Origin: Hydrogenophilales bacterium 28-61-23
GTDB lineage: Bacteria > Pseudomonadota > Gammaproteobacteria > Burkholderiales > Thiobacillaceae
Reading direction: 5' to 3'
Assembly: GCA_002281555.1 (NCBI GenBank)
Contig: NCGJ01000012.1
Span: 1 to 64,000, forward strand
Length of the DNA stretch: 64,000 nucleotides
The notes under the pieces were generated by a model. The model saw only the letters and a list, made by a program, of their open reading frames with translations. It had not been told where the DNA came from and did no database searches. Below, piece by piece: positions 55,374 through 64,000 of this stretch. Each line of letters opens with the position of its first letter. Position 1 is the first letter of the stretch. The position numbers and the translations under genes are program-made.

Positions 55374-58300
55374 ATGCGCGTTCTTTACCTTGAAGACAAC
55401 CCGACCGACGCCGACCTGACCCGGCGCAGTCTGGCCCGCCTGGCGCCCGAGATCGAGTTGGAACACGCGGCGACGCTGGCGCAAGCGGCGCGGCTTGTAT
55501 GCGAACCGGGCAAATACGATCTGGCCTTGCTCGACCTGAAATTGCCGGATGGCTCCGGCCTGGAATTGATCGCGCGCATTCGTGAACGGCAATTGCCGAT
55601 GGCCGTCGTGGTGCTGACCGGCTCCGGCGATCAAGCCGCCGCCGTCGCCGCGCTGCAGGCGGGCGCCGACGATTACCTGACCAAAGGCCACGATACCCTG
55701 CGACGTCTGCCGATGACCTTGCGCGATGCCTGGAAGCGTTTTCACGAATCCAGTCTGCGCCGCACGCGGCCGCTGCGCGTTCTGTATGCCGAACACAATG
55801 CGGCGGATATCGACCTGACCCAACGCCACCTTGCCCGCCATGCGCCGCATATCAAGCTCATGTCGGTGTCGGATGCGGCTGAAGCGCTCAGGCTGTTGCC
55901 GCTGGATAACGCGACACCAAGCGAATTCGATGTCGTGCTGCTGGATTACCGCTTGCCCGGCATCGATGCGCTGGAAGCCGTGAAAACCCTGCGCGGCGAG
56001 CGCGGGCTGGATATTCCCATCGTCATCGTGTCCGGCCAGGGCAGCGAGCAAATAGCGGCGCAAGCCATCCATCTGGGCGTTGACGACTACATCGCCAAGC
56101 ATGCCGGCTATCTGTATGAACTGCCGTCGACGCTGGAAAAAGTACAGCATCAGGCCGAACTGGCGCGTGAGCGGGTGACCGTGCATGAAACCTCGCGCCG
56201 ACTCGGCCATGTGCTCGCCAGCAGCCCGGTGATTCTGTACACCTTGCGCATGACCCCGGATGGCGCCAAACCGACCTGGGTCAGCGCCAATATCGAACGC
56301 CTGCTCGGCTTTACCGAAGCGCAGGCGCTTGAGCCCGATTGGTGGTTCAGCCATACCCATCCCGACGACCGCGATGCCGTGCTGGCCAACCTGGTACGCC
56401 TGAACGAAACCGGTCTGGTGGCGCAAGACTATCGTTTTTACGACAGCCATGGCCAGATGCGCTGGATCCACGAAGAGCTGCGCCGGGCCGGCGAGTCGGC
56501 CCCGGCGGTCGGGGCGGACACGGAAGTCATCGGCGTCTGGCGCGACATCACCGAGGCCCGGCAGGCGGAGCAGTTGCGCGATACCCGTATCGCCGTGCTC
56601 GACGGGCTGATGAGCAGTCTGTCATTGACCGCCGTTTTGAATGTCATCGCCACACGCCTGGAAAGCATCCATGCCGATATGCGGGTTTCCATCCTGGTGC
56701 GCGATGCGCGCGACGGCCTGCTCTACACCGGCGCGGCGCCCAGCATGCCGGATTTTTTCAATACCGCCATCGATGGACTGGAACCGGGTGTGGGCCATGG
56801 TTCATGCGGCACCGCCGCGGCGTTGGGCGAAGCGGTGATCGTCGAGGACATTCGGACCCATCCATACTGTGTGCCTTATGTCGACCTCGCCAGACGAGCC
56901 AATCTGCGTGCCTGCTGGTCGATTCCGTTCAAGGATGAAACCGGTCAGGTTCTGGGCACCTTCGACATTCATTACAACCAGCCGCGCAGCCCGAAATCCG
57001 ACGAACTCGACCTGATCAACGAATTCGCCCGCCTGGCCGGTCTCGCGGTACAGCGCGTGCGCGCCGATACCCGCTTGCGCCAGGCGGCGGCGGTGTTCGA
57101 AAGCACGCGCGAAGGCGTCGTCATTACCGATCTGACGCCGCGCATCGTCGGCATCAATCGCGCCTACAGCGCAATTACCGGCTACCAGGAAGCCGAAGTG
57201 CTCGGCGCCAATCCGAATCTGATCAAATCCGGTCGCCAGGACGATGCTTTCTTTGCCGCCATGTGGGCCAGCATTCTGCAAACCGGCCATTGGCAAGGCG
57301 AAGTCTGGAACCGGCGCAAGAACGGCGAGATTTTTCCGCAGTGGCTCACCATCAGCACGGTCTACGACCACGAAGGCCAGCCCAGCCACTATGTCGGCGT
57401 GATGACCGATATCAGCCAGCTCAAACGCTCGGAAGCGCAGCTCGAGCACCTCGCCCACCACGATCCGCTGACCGGTTTGCCCAATCGCTTGCTGCTGCAA
57501 TCGCGGCTGATCCACGCATTGGAGCGCGCCGACCGGCACCGGCAGCGGGTCGCCGTGCTGTATATCGACCTCGACCGGTTCAAGAACATCAACGACAGTC
57601 TCGGCCATCCGGTTGGCGACGAACTGCTGCAATCGCTTTCGCTGCGCATGACGGAACGATTGCGTGAGGACGACACGCTCGGCCGTCTGGGCGGCGACGA
57701 GTTCTTGTTGATTCTGGAAGACCTGGACCGGCCGGAATATGCCGCCGGGGTCGCGCAGAACCTGATCCATTTGCTCGAGCGCCCGTTCGACTTGCCTTCC
57801 GGGCATGAGGTCTATGTCGGCGCCAGCATCGGCATCAGCTTGTTCCCGGACGATGGCCGCTCGGTGACCGAACTGATTCAGCATGCCGACGTGGCGATGT
57901 ATCAGGCCAAGGAATCCGGCCGCAATACCTACAGCTTTTATACCCCCGCGCTGACGCTGGCCGCGAATGAGCGGCTCGAACTCGAAGCGCGCATACGGCG
58001 CGGTCTGGCGCAAGGTGAATTCGTGCTGCATTTCCAGCCGCAGCTCGATATGCAAACCGGCGCATTGATCGGTTGTGAAGCGCTGGTGCGCTGGAATACG
58101 CCCGAGGAAGGCATGATTTCGCCAGCCCGGTTCATCCCGCTGGCGGAAGAAACCGGGCTCATCGTGCCTTTGGGCGATTGGGTGTTGCAAACCGCCTGTG
58201 CCCAGGCGCGCGCCTGGCTGGATGCGGGCTATCCGGAATTGCTGATGGCGGTCAATCTGTCCGCGCGGCAATTGCAGCAGCGCGACATCGTGCAAAAAAT

Positions 58301-58739
58301 CGCTCAGGCGCTGGAGCAGACCGGTCTACCCGCCAGCCATCTCAAACTGGAACTGACCGAGAGCATGATCCTGGGCCAGGGCGAACTGGCGATCGATCTG
58401 TTGCACGCCATCAAAGCGCTCGGCGTGAGTCTGTCGATCGACGACTTCGGCACCGGCTACTCTTCGCTCGCCTACCTCAAGCGCTTCCCCATCGACGAAG
58501 TCAAAATCGACCGGAGTTTTGTGCGCGATATTCCGCACGATGCCAGCGACATGGAAATCGCCAGCGCGATTATCGGCATGGCGCAAGGGTTGAAGCTCAA
58601 GGTGATGGCCGAAGGCGTGGAAACCCAAGCCCAGTTGAACTTCCTGGCCGACCAGGGCTGCCATGCCTACCAGGGCTTCCTGTTCAGCAAGGCGATACCG
58701 GCCGACGCGTTCGAGCAGCTGTTCAACCCGGCGGGTTGA
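55374..58739 (+). CDS. REC-REC-PAS-GAF-PAS-GGDEF-EAL signalling protein
   Basis: A 1121-residue soluble protein. REC1 (about 1-120) has the full set: [10 protein letters not shown], phospho-Asp in [22 protein letters not shown]2 (about 138-260) has a phospho-Asp in [10 protein letters not shown] but its first acidic pair is altered (YAEHNAAD), so it may be inactive or atypical. PAS (about 275-395), GAF (about 400-560), a second PAS (about 565-690), GGDEF ([14 protein letters not shown], with the inhibitory RxxD as REDD) and EAL ([37 protein letters not shown]) follow. Both catalytic motifs are complete. Third gene of the two-component unit after hypE. Confidence 0.93.
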   Translation: MRVLYLEDNPTDADLTRRSLARLAPEIELEHAATLAQAARLVCEPGKYDLALLDLKLPDGSGLELIARIRERQLPMAVVVLTGSGDQAAAVAALQAGADDYLTKGHDTLRRLPMTLRDAWKRFHESSLRRTRPLRVLYAEHNAADIDLTQRHLARHAPHIKLMSVSDAAEALRLLPLDNATPSEFDVVLLDYRLPGIDALEAVKTLRGERGLDIPIVIVSGQGSEQIAAQAIHLGVDDYIAKHAGYLYELPSTLEKVQHQAELARERVTVHETSRRLGHVLASSPVILYTLRMTPDGAKPTWVSANIERLLGFTEAQALEPDWWFSHTHPDDRDAVLANLVRLNETGLVAQDYRFYDSHGQMRWIHEELRRAGESAPAVGADTEVIGVWRDITEARQAEQLRDTRIAVLDGLMSSLSLTAVLNVIATRLESIHADMRVSILVRDARDGLLYTGAAPSMPDFFNTAIDGLEPGVGHGSCGTAAALGEAVIVEDIRTHPYCVPYVDLARRANLRACWSIPFKDETGQVLGTFDIHYNQPRSPKSDELDLINEFARLAGLAVQRVRADTRLRQAAAVFESTREGVVITDLTPRIVGINRAYSAITGYQEAEVLGANPNLIKSGRQDDAFFAAMWASILQTGHWQGEVWNRRKNGEIFPQWLTISTVYDHEGQPSHYVGVMTDISQLKRSEAQLEHLAHHDPLTGLPNRLLLQSRLIHALERADRHRQRVAVLYIDLDRFKNINDSLGHPVGDELLQSLSLRMTERLREDDTLGRLGGDEFLLILEDLDRPEYAAGVAQNLIHLLERPFDLPSGHEVYVGASIGISLFPDDGRSVTELIQHADVAMYQAKESGRNTYSFYTPALTLAANERLELEARIRRGLAQGEFVLHFQPQLDMQTGALIGCEALVRWNTPEEGMISPARFIPLAEETGLIVPLGDWVLQTACAQARAWLDAGYPELLMAVNLSARQLQQRDIVQKIAQALEQTGLPASHLKLELTESMILGQGELAIDLLHAIKALGVSLSIDDFGTGYSSLAYLKRFPIDEVKIDRSFVRDIPHDASDMEIASAIIGMAQGLKLKVMAEGVETQAQLNFLADQGCHAYQGFLFSKAIPADAFEQLFNPAG

Positions 58740-58834
58740 ACGGGGTTTGCCCAGCGGGAATGCCACATCCCGTGGAGCGGGCGCCGGTTTGGTTCACACC
58801 AGATTGTTCAATAGCATCCGGCACGGCCTTTAGC

Positions 58835-58858
58835 CCCTCCCCCGCAGGCGGGGGAGGG
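58835..58858. repeat. Palindromic repeat between the EAL gene and pap
   Basis: CCCTCCCCCGC-AG-GCGGGGGAGGG, identical to the first hairpin in hypF. It lies between convergent genes, where it may end transcription. Confidence 0.85.
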
Positions 58859-58894
58859 AGAACATCGTTGAAACGGCTAATGGACAATCTCGGT

Positions 58895-60388
58895 TCACCG
58901 CTTGCGCAGCTTCAAGCCGGCTTCGATCCGGTCGCACAGGGTTTGCAGAATCTTGATGCGGGCGTAGTTCTTGTCGTTGGCGGGGACCAGCGTCCAGGGA
59001 GCGATTTCCGTGCTGGTGCGGTCGACCATGTCGCATACCGCTTGCTCGTATGCGGGCCATTTTTCCCGGTTGCGCCAGTCTTCCTGGGTGATTTTGTAGC
59101 GCTTGAAGCCGGTGTTCTCGCGTTCCTGAAAGCGTTTCAGTTGTTCTTCCTGGCTGACTGCCAGCCAGAACTTCACCAGCACGATGTTCTGCTCCACCAG
59201 TTGCGTCTCGAAATCGTTGATTTCGCTGTAGGCGCGCATCCAGTCGTATTCCGCGCAATAGCCCTCGACCCGTTCGACCAGGACGCGGCCGTACCAGGAA
59301 CGGTCGAACAAGGTCAGGCGGCCGCGCCTGGGCAGGTGACGCCAGAAACGCCACAAATACGGCTGCGCTTTTTCTTCGTCGGTCGGCGCGGCGATCGGTA
59401 TCACCTGATAACGGCGCGCATCGAGTGCGCCGGTGATCCGGCGTATGCCGCCACCTTTGCCGGCGGCGTCGTTGCCTTCAAATACGCAGACGACGGAGAT
59501 GTCGCCGAAGCGGCGATGTCGCGTGAGCAGGTTCAATCGGCCTTGCAGTTGTTCAAGCTGGGTCTGATAACGCGGTTTGTCGAGACTGGCGCTGAGATCG
59601 AGCGCTTTCAACAGATGCAGGTTGTCGACGGCGACCGGCAGTGGCGGCGCGGGCAATGAGAGAACCGGAGCGGCCCGTTGTTCGAGTCGCTGACGCAGGT
59701 TCTGCAGCAGGATCTGGCCGACAGTCAGACTGCGATAGCGTTCGTCCTCGCCTTCGATGATGTACCAGGGCGCATGCGCGGTGCTGCTGATGCGCAGGAC
59801 TTTCGAGCTGACTCTGAAAAATTTGTCGTAGCGCGAGAAGTGTTCCCAATCGCGCTCGGTCACCCGCCAGCGTGTGCGTGGGTCTTTGGACAAGGCTTTC
59901 AGACGCTTTTCTTGGCGATCCTTGGATAGATGGAACCAGAACTTGAGCACCAGCGCGCCTTCGTCGACCAGCATGCGTTCAAAGCGTACATTCCGGGCGA
60001 TGGCTCGATCCAGCCCGGCATTCTTGATGCGGTCATAGACCCGGTCGATCAACGGCAGGCTGTACCAGGAACCCATGAATACCCCGGTTTCCCCTTTCGG
60101 CGGCAAAGCCCGCCAGAAGCGCCACATCGGCGGGCGTTCGCGCTCTTCGTCGGAAGGCTCGCCCATGCCATGGGTTTCGATATGGCGCGGGTCCAGCCAT
60201 TGGTTGAGCAATCCAACCGTTTCACTGCGGCCGGCGCCATCGACGCCGCCTATCAGAATCACCACGGGAAACGCGCCGCTGCTGGATAAATCGTATTGCG
60301 CTTCGAGCAATGCCTCTCGCAAGGCGGGAAGCTGCTTTTCGTAGCTGGCTTTATCGACTTTATGGCCGATCTCGGCAGATTCGAACAT
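58895..60388 (-). CDS. pap: Polyphosphate:AMP phosphotransferase (two-domain PPK2)
   Basis: A 497-residue protein with two PPK2 domains. The N-terminal one (about 10-240) has a modified P-loop ILIGGVDGAGRSE; the C-terminal one (about 265-495) has the canonical CVFEGNDAAGKGGGIRR and the lid DRSWYGRVLVERVEGY. It transfers phosphate from polyphosphate to AMP, giving ADP. The N-terminal domain is usually non-catalytic in this class. The ATG at 60388 has AGGAG upstream; a longer open frame to 60457 lacks support. Separated from the TRAP gene by a hairpin. Confidence 0.92.
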   Translation of the reverse strand: MFESAEIGHKVDKASYEKQLPALREALLEAQYDLSSSGAFPVVILIGGVDGAGRSETVGLLNQWLDPRHIETHGMGEPSDEERERPPMWRFWRALPPKGETGVFMGSWYSLPLIDRVYDRIKNAGLDRAIARNVRFERMLVDEGALVLKFWFHLSKDRQEKRLKALSKDPRTRWRVTERDWEHFSRYDKFFRVSSKVLRISSTAHAPWYIIEGEDERYRSLTVGQILLQNLRQRLEQRAAPVLSLPAPPLPVAVDNLHLLKALDLSASLDKPRYQTQLEQLQGRLNLLTRHRRFGDISVVCVFEGNDAAGKGGGIRRITGALDARRYQVIPIAAPTDEEKAQPYLWRFWRHLPRRGRLTLFDRSWYGRVLVERVEGYCAEYDWMRAYSEINDFETQLVEQNIVLVKFWLAVSQEEQLKRFQERENTGFKRYKITQEDWRNREKWPAYEQAVCDMVDRTSTEIAPWTLVPANDKNYARIKILQTLCDRIEAGLKLRKR

Positions 60389-60449
60389 GGTGTCTCCTTG
60401 TGCAGCCTCAGCTTGGCGTCGCCAGCCAACACGGCAGTTTGAGTGTGGA

Positions 60450-60469
60450 GGCGGCAAGGGATTGCCGCC
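60450..60469. terminator. Hairpin downstream of the TRAP binding-protein gene
   Basis: GGCGGCAA (60450-60457) and TTGCCGCC (60462-60469) around a GGGA loop. There is no T-run, so it could be a weak terminator or an attenuator before pap. Confidence 0.4.
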
Positions 60470-60498
60470 CGTCCTTCACGCGGCGGGGGTTGGCCGCC

Positions 60499-61581
60499 TT
60501 ATTTCGAGTAGTAAAGGAAGTTGGCGTAAGACGCTTCGGCGACCTTGAACCATTGGATTTCCATATCGCGGAATTTTTTCCATTCGGTGTAGATGCGCGC
60601 GAAAGCCGGATTCTTCCTGGCTTCCTCGTCATACATGGCAAAGGCGGTTTTCTTTGCCGCTTCCATGATGTCTTTTGGGAAGGCGTGCAACTGGGCGCCC
60701 TGCTTGATCAGCCGCATCATGGCTTGCGGGTTTTTGTAGTCATATTCCGCCAGCATGTTGACGTTGGCTTCGACGCAGGCGGTCTCAAACGCCGCCTTGT
60801 AGGCCTCGGGCAGCGCGTTCCATTTGTCGAGGTTGACGTAGAACGAGAGCTGCGGGCCGCCTTCCCACCAACCCGGGTAGTAATAGTGTTTGGCGATTTT
60901 GTGGAAGCCGAGTTTTTCATCGTCGTAAGGTCCCACCCACTCGGCTGCATCGATCGCGCCGCGTTCCAGCGAAGGGTAAATATCGCCGCCGGCCAGGGTT
61001 TGCGGCACCGCGCCCAGTCTGGCCATGATCTGGCCGCCGATGCCGGGAATGCGCATCTTCAAACCCTTGATGTCGGCCAGCGACTTGATTTCCTTGCGGA
61101 ACCAGCCGCCCATCTGTACGCCGGTATTGCCGCCGGGAAACTGGACGATGTTGTATTGCTTGAACAACTCGCGCATCAGCTTGATGCCGCCGCCGAAGTA
61201 CATCCAGGCGTTCTGTTGCCGCGCGGTCAGGCCGAAGGGCAGGGCGCAATCGAAGGCGAACGCCATGTTCTTGCCGACGTAGTAATAGCTCGCGGAATGG
61301 CCGCATTCGACGGTGCCGTTCTGAACCGCATCGAGCACCTGCAAGCCCGGCACCAGTTCGCCGCCGGCATGCACACGCAATTGAAACTTGCCGTCGGTGA
61401 TCTTGTTCAGCCGGTCGGCGAGGATTTCCGAAGCGCCGTAAATGGTGTCCAGGCTCTTCGGAAAACTGGAGGCCAGATGCCATTTGATGGCCGGGCCATC
61501 GGAAAAGGCCTTGGGCGCCAGCGCGGCGGCGGAAACGCCCAAACCGGCGCCGGCGGATTTCAGAAAAGTACGTCGTTGCAT
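60499..61581 (-). CDS. TRAP-type substrate-binding protein (DctP/TakP family, Tat-exported)
   Basis: A 360-residue periplasmic protein with a Tat-like signal (MQRRTFLKSAGAGLG...). The DctP fold shows IKWHLASSFPKSLDTIYGAS, MRIPGIGGQIMARLGAVPQTL (with the arginine that binds carboxylate) and ERGAIDAAEWVGPYDDEKLG. The sequence is closest in style to TakP-type proteins that bind 2-oxo acids. No DctQ or DctM membrane genes are present, so the permease must be elsewhere or the protein is an orphan. It follows the Fur-type regulator gene by 20 bases and may be under its control. Confidence 0.87.
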   Translation of the reverse strand: MQRRTFLKSAGAGLGVSAAALAPKAFSDGPAIKWHLASSFPKSLDTIYGASEILADRLNKITDGKFQLRVHAGGELVPGLQVLDAVQNGTVECGHSASYYYVGKNMAFAFDCALPFGLTARQQNAWMYFGGGIKLMRELFKQYNIVQFPGGNTGVQMGGWFRKEIKSLADIKGLKMRIPGIGGQIMARLGAVPQTLAGGDIYPSLERGAIDAAEWVGPYDDEKLGFHKIAKHYYYPGWWEGGPQLSFYVNLDKWNALPEAYKAAFETACVEANVNMLAEYDYKNPQAMMRLIKQGAQLHAFPKDIMEAAKKTAFAMYDEEARKNPAFARIYTEWKKFRDMEIQWFKVAEASYANFLYYSK

Positions 61582-61601
61582 GGGAATCCTCGAAATAGGG
61601 G

Positions 61602-62039
61602 TTATGGATGCTTCAGGTTTGGACGTATCCGCACGATGACCTCGATGCTTTCCGCCATCATGCCGCGCGGCAGTGTGGGCAGTCCGGCTATTTGCAGCAT
61701 TTCGGCCGGAATGTCGGTCAATTCGCCGCTCGCCAAGTTGTAAAAGTGATGATGCGGCGCGGTGTTGGGGTCGTAAAAAACCTTGCTGGGATCGACGATG
61801 ACCTCACGCACCAGGCCCCGCGCCAGAAACAGCTTCAGGGTGTTGTAGACGGTCGCTTTCGAGGTTTCGCTATGGTGCATATTCACCGTGGCCAGAATCC
61901 GGTCGGCCGATTGATGCTCGCAACGCGAAAACAGGGCGTTGGCAATTTCAATGCGCTGATGTGTGGGGGCGATACCGTGCGAGCGGAGGCGTTCGGACAG
62001 CGTCGCGCGGGAGAGAGTCGTTTGTCTGGGATCGGGCAT
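61602..62039 (-). CDS. Fur-family regulator lacking the zinc cysteines (Irr/PerR-like)
   Basis: A 145-residue protein with a winged helix (HGIAPTHQRIEIANALF; SKATVYNTLKLFLARGL) and a dimerisation domain with DPNTAPHHHFYNLASGELTDI. It has no CxxC structural zinc pairs, unlike the Fur at 13349, and only one cysteine. The HHH segment and missing cysteines resemble Irr, the haem-responsive branch; PerR-like is possible. It stands at the head of a minus-strand unit with the TRAP binding protein. Confidence 0.85.
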   Translation of the reverse strand: MPDPRQTTLSRATLSERLRSHGIAPTHQRIEIANALFSRCEHQSADRILATVNMHHSETSKATVYNTLKLFLARGLVREVIVDPSKVFYDPNTAPHHHFYNLASGELTDIPAEMLQIAGLPTLPRGMMAESIEVIVRIRPNLKHP

Positions 62040-62301
62040 CGCAAACGGGATATGGCAATGGGGTAATGAATATTGTAAGGGGGGATGTATGGCGTGTAAT
62101 TCGGATTTTATGGTTGGAGAGCGTTGTCGCTATCGTGCGCTATCGCTATACAGGCGACCTTGTGAAGATTCTGGCGCTGCGCCACCACAATGACGTGGGG
62201 TTTTGATCCGCCGAATTGACAAGCTGGTATTCGATGCGCCCATTGATGCAAACAAAACGGCCGTTCGTCGCCGTTGGCCACTACTCAATGAGAAACTCAC
62301 T

Positions 62302-62910
62302 ATGCTTGACACAAACCACTCGCGGGACGACGTTTTGAACGCCTATTCATCGCATGCCTCCGTTGTAATGCCGCCGCCGAGCGCGGGCCGATCCGGTCCG
62401 CGTCGCCGGTCTGGCTTTACGCTCATCGAACTGATGGTGACGATCAGCATCGTGGCGATCATGGCGACGATAGCGGTGCCCAGTTTCATCGAATTAATCC
62501 GCAACAGCCGGCTGACTAGTCAGGCCAATGATTTTGTCTTGGCCCTGATGTATGCCAAAAGTGAAGCCATAAAGCGCGTTCAGTCTGTCGTCGTGTGCAG
62601 CAGTTCAAATGGAACGAGTTGTGCAGGATCAACCAGTTGGGAGCAGGGTTGGATCGTTTATCAGGATGCAGATGGAGATGGCACTGCGGATGCGGGAGAA
62701 ATCATGCGAGTGTGGTCTGCACTTGGAGGCGGTAACACACTACGTACAGGCGCAAGAACCAGCCTCACTTTCCAGAACACTGGCTTCAGCATCGGTTCCA
62801 ATTCCACTTTCAATCTGTGCGATGCACGCGGCGTCGCCAATGGTAGAAATGTTGTTCTTTCCCCTCTGGGTCGGGTAACCACCACGACCCCAGCGAGCGC
62901 ATGTCCATGA
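62302..62910 (+). CDS. fimT: GspH/FimT-type minor pilin
   Basis: A prepilin with the type III cleavage motif RRSG/FTLIELMVTISIVAIMATIA, a pilin N-terminal helix, and a GspH domain ending in NVVLSPLGRVTTTT, the usual closing strand. The start is uncertain: ATG 62302 gives 202 residues and a 37-residue leader, while ATG 62368 gives 180 residues with a more typical 15-residue leader. The end overlaps pilV by ten bases. First gene of a minor-pilin operon needed to prime type IV pili. Confidence 0.87.
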   Translation: MLDTNHSRDDVLNAYSSHASVVMPPPSAGRSGPRRRSGFTLIELMVTISIVAIMATIAVPSFIELIRNSRLTSQANDFVLALMYAKSEAIKRVQSVVVCSSSNGTSCAGSTSWEQGWIVYQDADGDGTADAGEIMRVWSALGGGNTLRTGARTSLTFQNTGFSIGSNSTFNLCDARGVANGRNVVLSPLGRVTTTTPASACP

Positions 62911-63446
62911 TTAGGCAAGCAAAATCACCCGTCACATCTCTCCATTCGTTGGGACTTCAAACTGGCTTCTCGCTGCTCGAAGTCCTGGTCGCCATGGTTG
63001 TGCTGTCCATCGGCCTGCTTGGCCTGGCCGCCTTGCAGGCGGTCAGCCTGAACAACAACCAGATCGCCTATTACCGATCCATTGCATCGCAGCAGGCTTA
63101 TGACATGGCGGACCGGATGCGGGCTAATCTGGCCGGAATCTCAGCCGGGAACTATGACAATCTGACCGCGACGCTCCCTGCCGATCCGGGCTGTATCGCT
63201 AGCGGCACAAGCGGTTGCACTGTTCTTGCCAATGTTGCCGTCACTGACCATTTCCAATGGCTTACCAACAATGCGGCCACTCTGCCGGCCGGCTCGGGTT
63301 TGGTGCGTTGTGTCAGAGGCCCGGCGGCAACGTGTGCAACCAACGATGCCAACTCCAACCGGATATTCGACATCACAGTGTCATGGACTGAAAAAACGGC
63401 TGCCGGCAATGCTAATCAAAGCTTCGTTACAAGGTTTGTGCCATGA
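62901..63446 (+). CDS. pilV: Minor pilin PilV
   Basis: A 181-residue prepilin with the cleavage site QTG/FSLLEVLVAMVVLSIGLLG and the PilV-typical GLAALQAVSLNNNQIAYYRS and AYDMADRMRANLAG. Four cysteines in the globular part can form two disulfides. It overlaps fimT (ten bases) and pilW (four bases). Confidence 0.92.
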   Translation: MSMIRQAKSPVTSLHSLGLQTGFSLLEVLVAMVVLSIGLLGLAALQAVSLNNNQIAYYRSIASQQAYDMADRMRANLAGISAGNYDNLTATLPADPGCIASGTSGCTVLANVAVTDHFQWLTNNAATLPAGSGLVRCVRGPAATCATNDANSNRIFDITVSWTEKTAAGNANQSFVTRFVP

Positions 63447-64000
63447 GTAGCGTCATGTTGCAGCCACGCTGCTGTTCCCGACTGGCCGGCAAGTCAAATA
63501 CCAGAATTGCGCAGGCCGGCGTGACGCTGCTTGAACTCATGATTGCGCTCAGTCTCGGCCTGCTGCTGCTGGCCGGCATTGGCTCGATTTTCGTGGGTAG
63601 CAACCAGACTTATCGCGTGCAGGAACAAAATGCCCGCATTCAGGAAAGTGGACGTTACGCACTGGAAGTCATTGGACGCAGCCTGCGCCAGGCGGGTTAT
63701 GCCGATGTCCCTCTCAGCCCACTTTCCTCCAAGACCGGATTCACTGGCACCGCAATCGATGGTTTGAATACTGTTTGCCCAACCGCTACTCCTTTAACAG
63801 ACGTCATCACCGTGCAGTACGACGGCATCGTCGGCGAACAGGATTGCCAGGGCGACAACATTACGGCGGGGCAGTTTGTCCAACACACTTTTTTTGTCGA
63901 AAACAATGCGTTGCGTTGCGATGCGACCCGCAACACCACAGCACCGACTCCACCCACTGCCTGCCCTGTTGCAGGATCAGGTGAAGTAATGGTGCCCAGC
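63443..64000 (+). CDS. pilW: Minor pilin PilW (3' end outside window)
   Basis: 186 codons are visible. The prepilin site is QAG/VTLLELMIALSLGLLLLAG, followed by FVGSNQTYRVQEQNARIQES and GRYALEVIGRSLRQAGYAD, characteristic of PilW. It overlaps pilV by ATGA. The frame is open to the last base of the window; pilX, pilY1 and pilE are expected beyond. Confidence 0.9.
   Translation, partial: MSSVMLQPRCCSRLAGKSNTRIAQAGVTLLELMIALSLGLLLLAGIGSIFVGSNQTYRVQEQNARIQESGRYALEVIGRSLRQAGYADVPLSPLSSKTGFTGTAIDGLNTVCPTATPLTDVITVQYDGIVGEQDCQGDNITAGQFVQHTFFVENNALRCDATRNTTAPTPPTACPVAGSGEVMVPS

Noticed and set aside
56802-58295. Open frame of 497 codons antisense to the GGDEF/EAL domains
   Set aside because: Mirror of conserved GGDEF/EAL codons; comparable shadows occur opposite the other GGDEF/EAL genes.
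62060-62202. Small plus-strand frames upstream of fimT (for example 61963-62193)
   Set aside because: They overlap the Irr-like gene on the other strand, lack ribosome sites and code for no recognisable motif.

Overview
The window looks like a chromosomal segment of a sulfur-oxidising, hydrogen-metabolising betaproteobacterium (Nitrosomonadales-like; genus not assignable from sequence alone). Reasons: the order hrcA / nadK-recN / fur / bamE-dapB is characteristic of Betaproteobacteria; there is a flavocytochrome c sulfide dehydrogenase pair plus a second flavoprotein paralogue; ubiquinone genes (ubiH, ubiA, ubiC), an LPS export gene (lptD), a [NiFe]-hydrogenase maturation cluster and a minor pilin operon are all of Gram-negative type. 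Coding density is high, many neighbouring genes overlap by 1-29 bases, and GC is high except for a few islands. No rRNA, tRNA, CRISPR array, integrase or complete insertion sequence was seen.

Layout. 1-6.6 kb: partial MlaE-type permease (minus), then SH3-domain protein, M48 peptidase, GAF/HD-GYP phosphodiesterase and CHASE2 nucleotide cyclase. 6.6-9.5 kb (minus): fccAB sulfide dehydrogenase with an FNR-like site upstream, and hemH. 9.7-15.1 kb: hrcA, nadK, recN, fur, bamE, dapB. 15.1-19.6 kb: a tight three-gene unit of periplasmic binding protein, porin and membrane GGDEF/EAL protein. 19.7-23.1 kb: htpG with a heat-shock promoter, then the second fccB-like gene. 23.2-27.5 kb (minus): ubiH-pepP and amgK-murU. 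27.5-32.4 kb: lptD-surA-methyltransferase. 32.3-34.1 kb (minus): secreted thioredoxin plus secreted beta-propeller-like protein. 34.1-39.1 kb: mog, a PAS chemoreceptor and a GGDEF/EAL protein. 39.0-41.2 kb (minus): ubiC-ubiA-tcdA. 41.4-43.7 kb: purT and an unknown low-complexity secreted protein. 43.9-52.4 kb: hupK/hoxV-hypA-hypB-[nuclease-like orphan]-hypF-hypC-hypD-[HEAGH membrane protein]-hypE. 52.4-58.7 kb: histidine kinase, response regulator and REC-REC-PAS-GAF-PAS-GGDEF-EAL protein. 58.9-62.0 kb (minus): Irr-like Fur regulator, TRAP binding protein and polyphosphate:AMP phosphotransferase. 62.3-64.0 kb: fimT-pilV-pilW (cut by the window end).

Functional themes. Electrons from sulfide (FccAB) and probably hydrogen (maturation genes only; no structural hydrogenase in the window) would feed a ubiquinone/cytochrome chain. 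Second-messenger signalling is dense: one HD-GYP, three GGDEF/EAL proteins and one class III cyclase, alongside chemotaxis and type IV pilus genes. The most distinctive property of the region is short repeats that have invaded or expanded inside genes: heptamer microsatellites at the starts of hemH and murU, 24-base repeats in the surA signal region and upstream of purT, a 12-base repeat in recN, and three different repeat families at the start, middle and end of hypF.

The best candidates for new biology are the HEAGH membrane protein embedded between hypD and hypE, the low-GC nuclease-like orphan between hypB and hypF, the binding protein/porin/EAL operon, and the repeat-modified genes.
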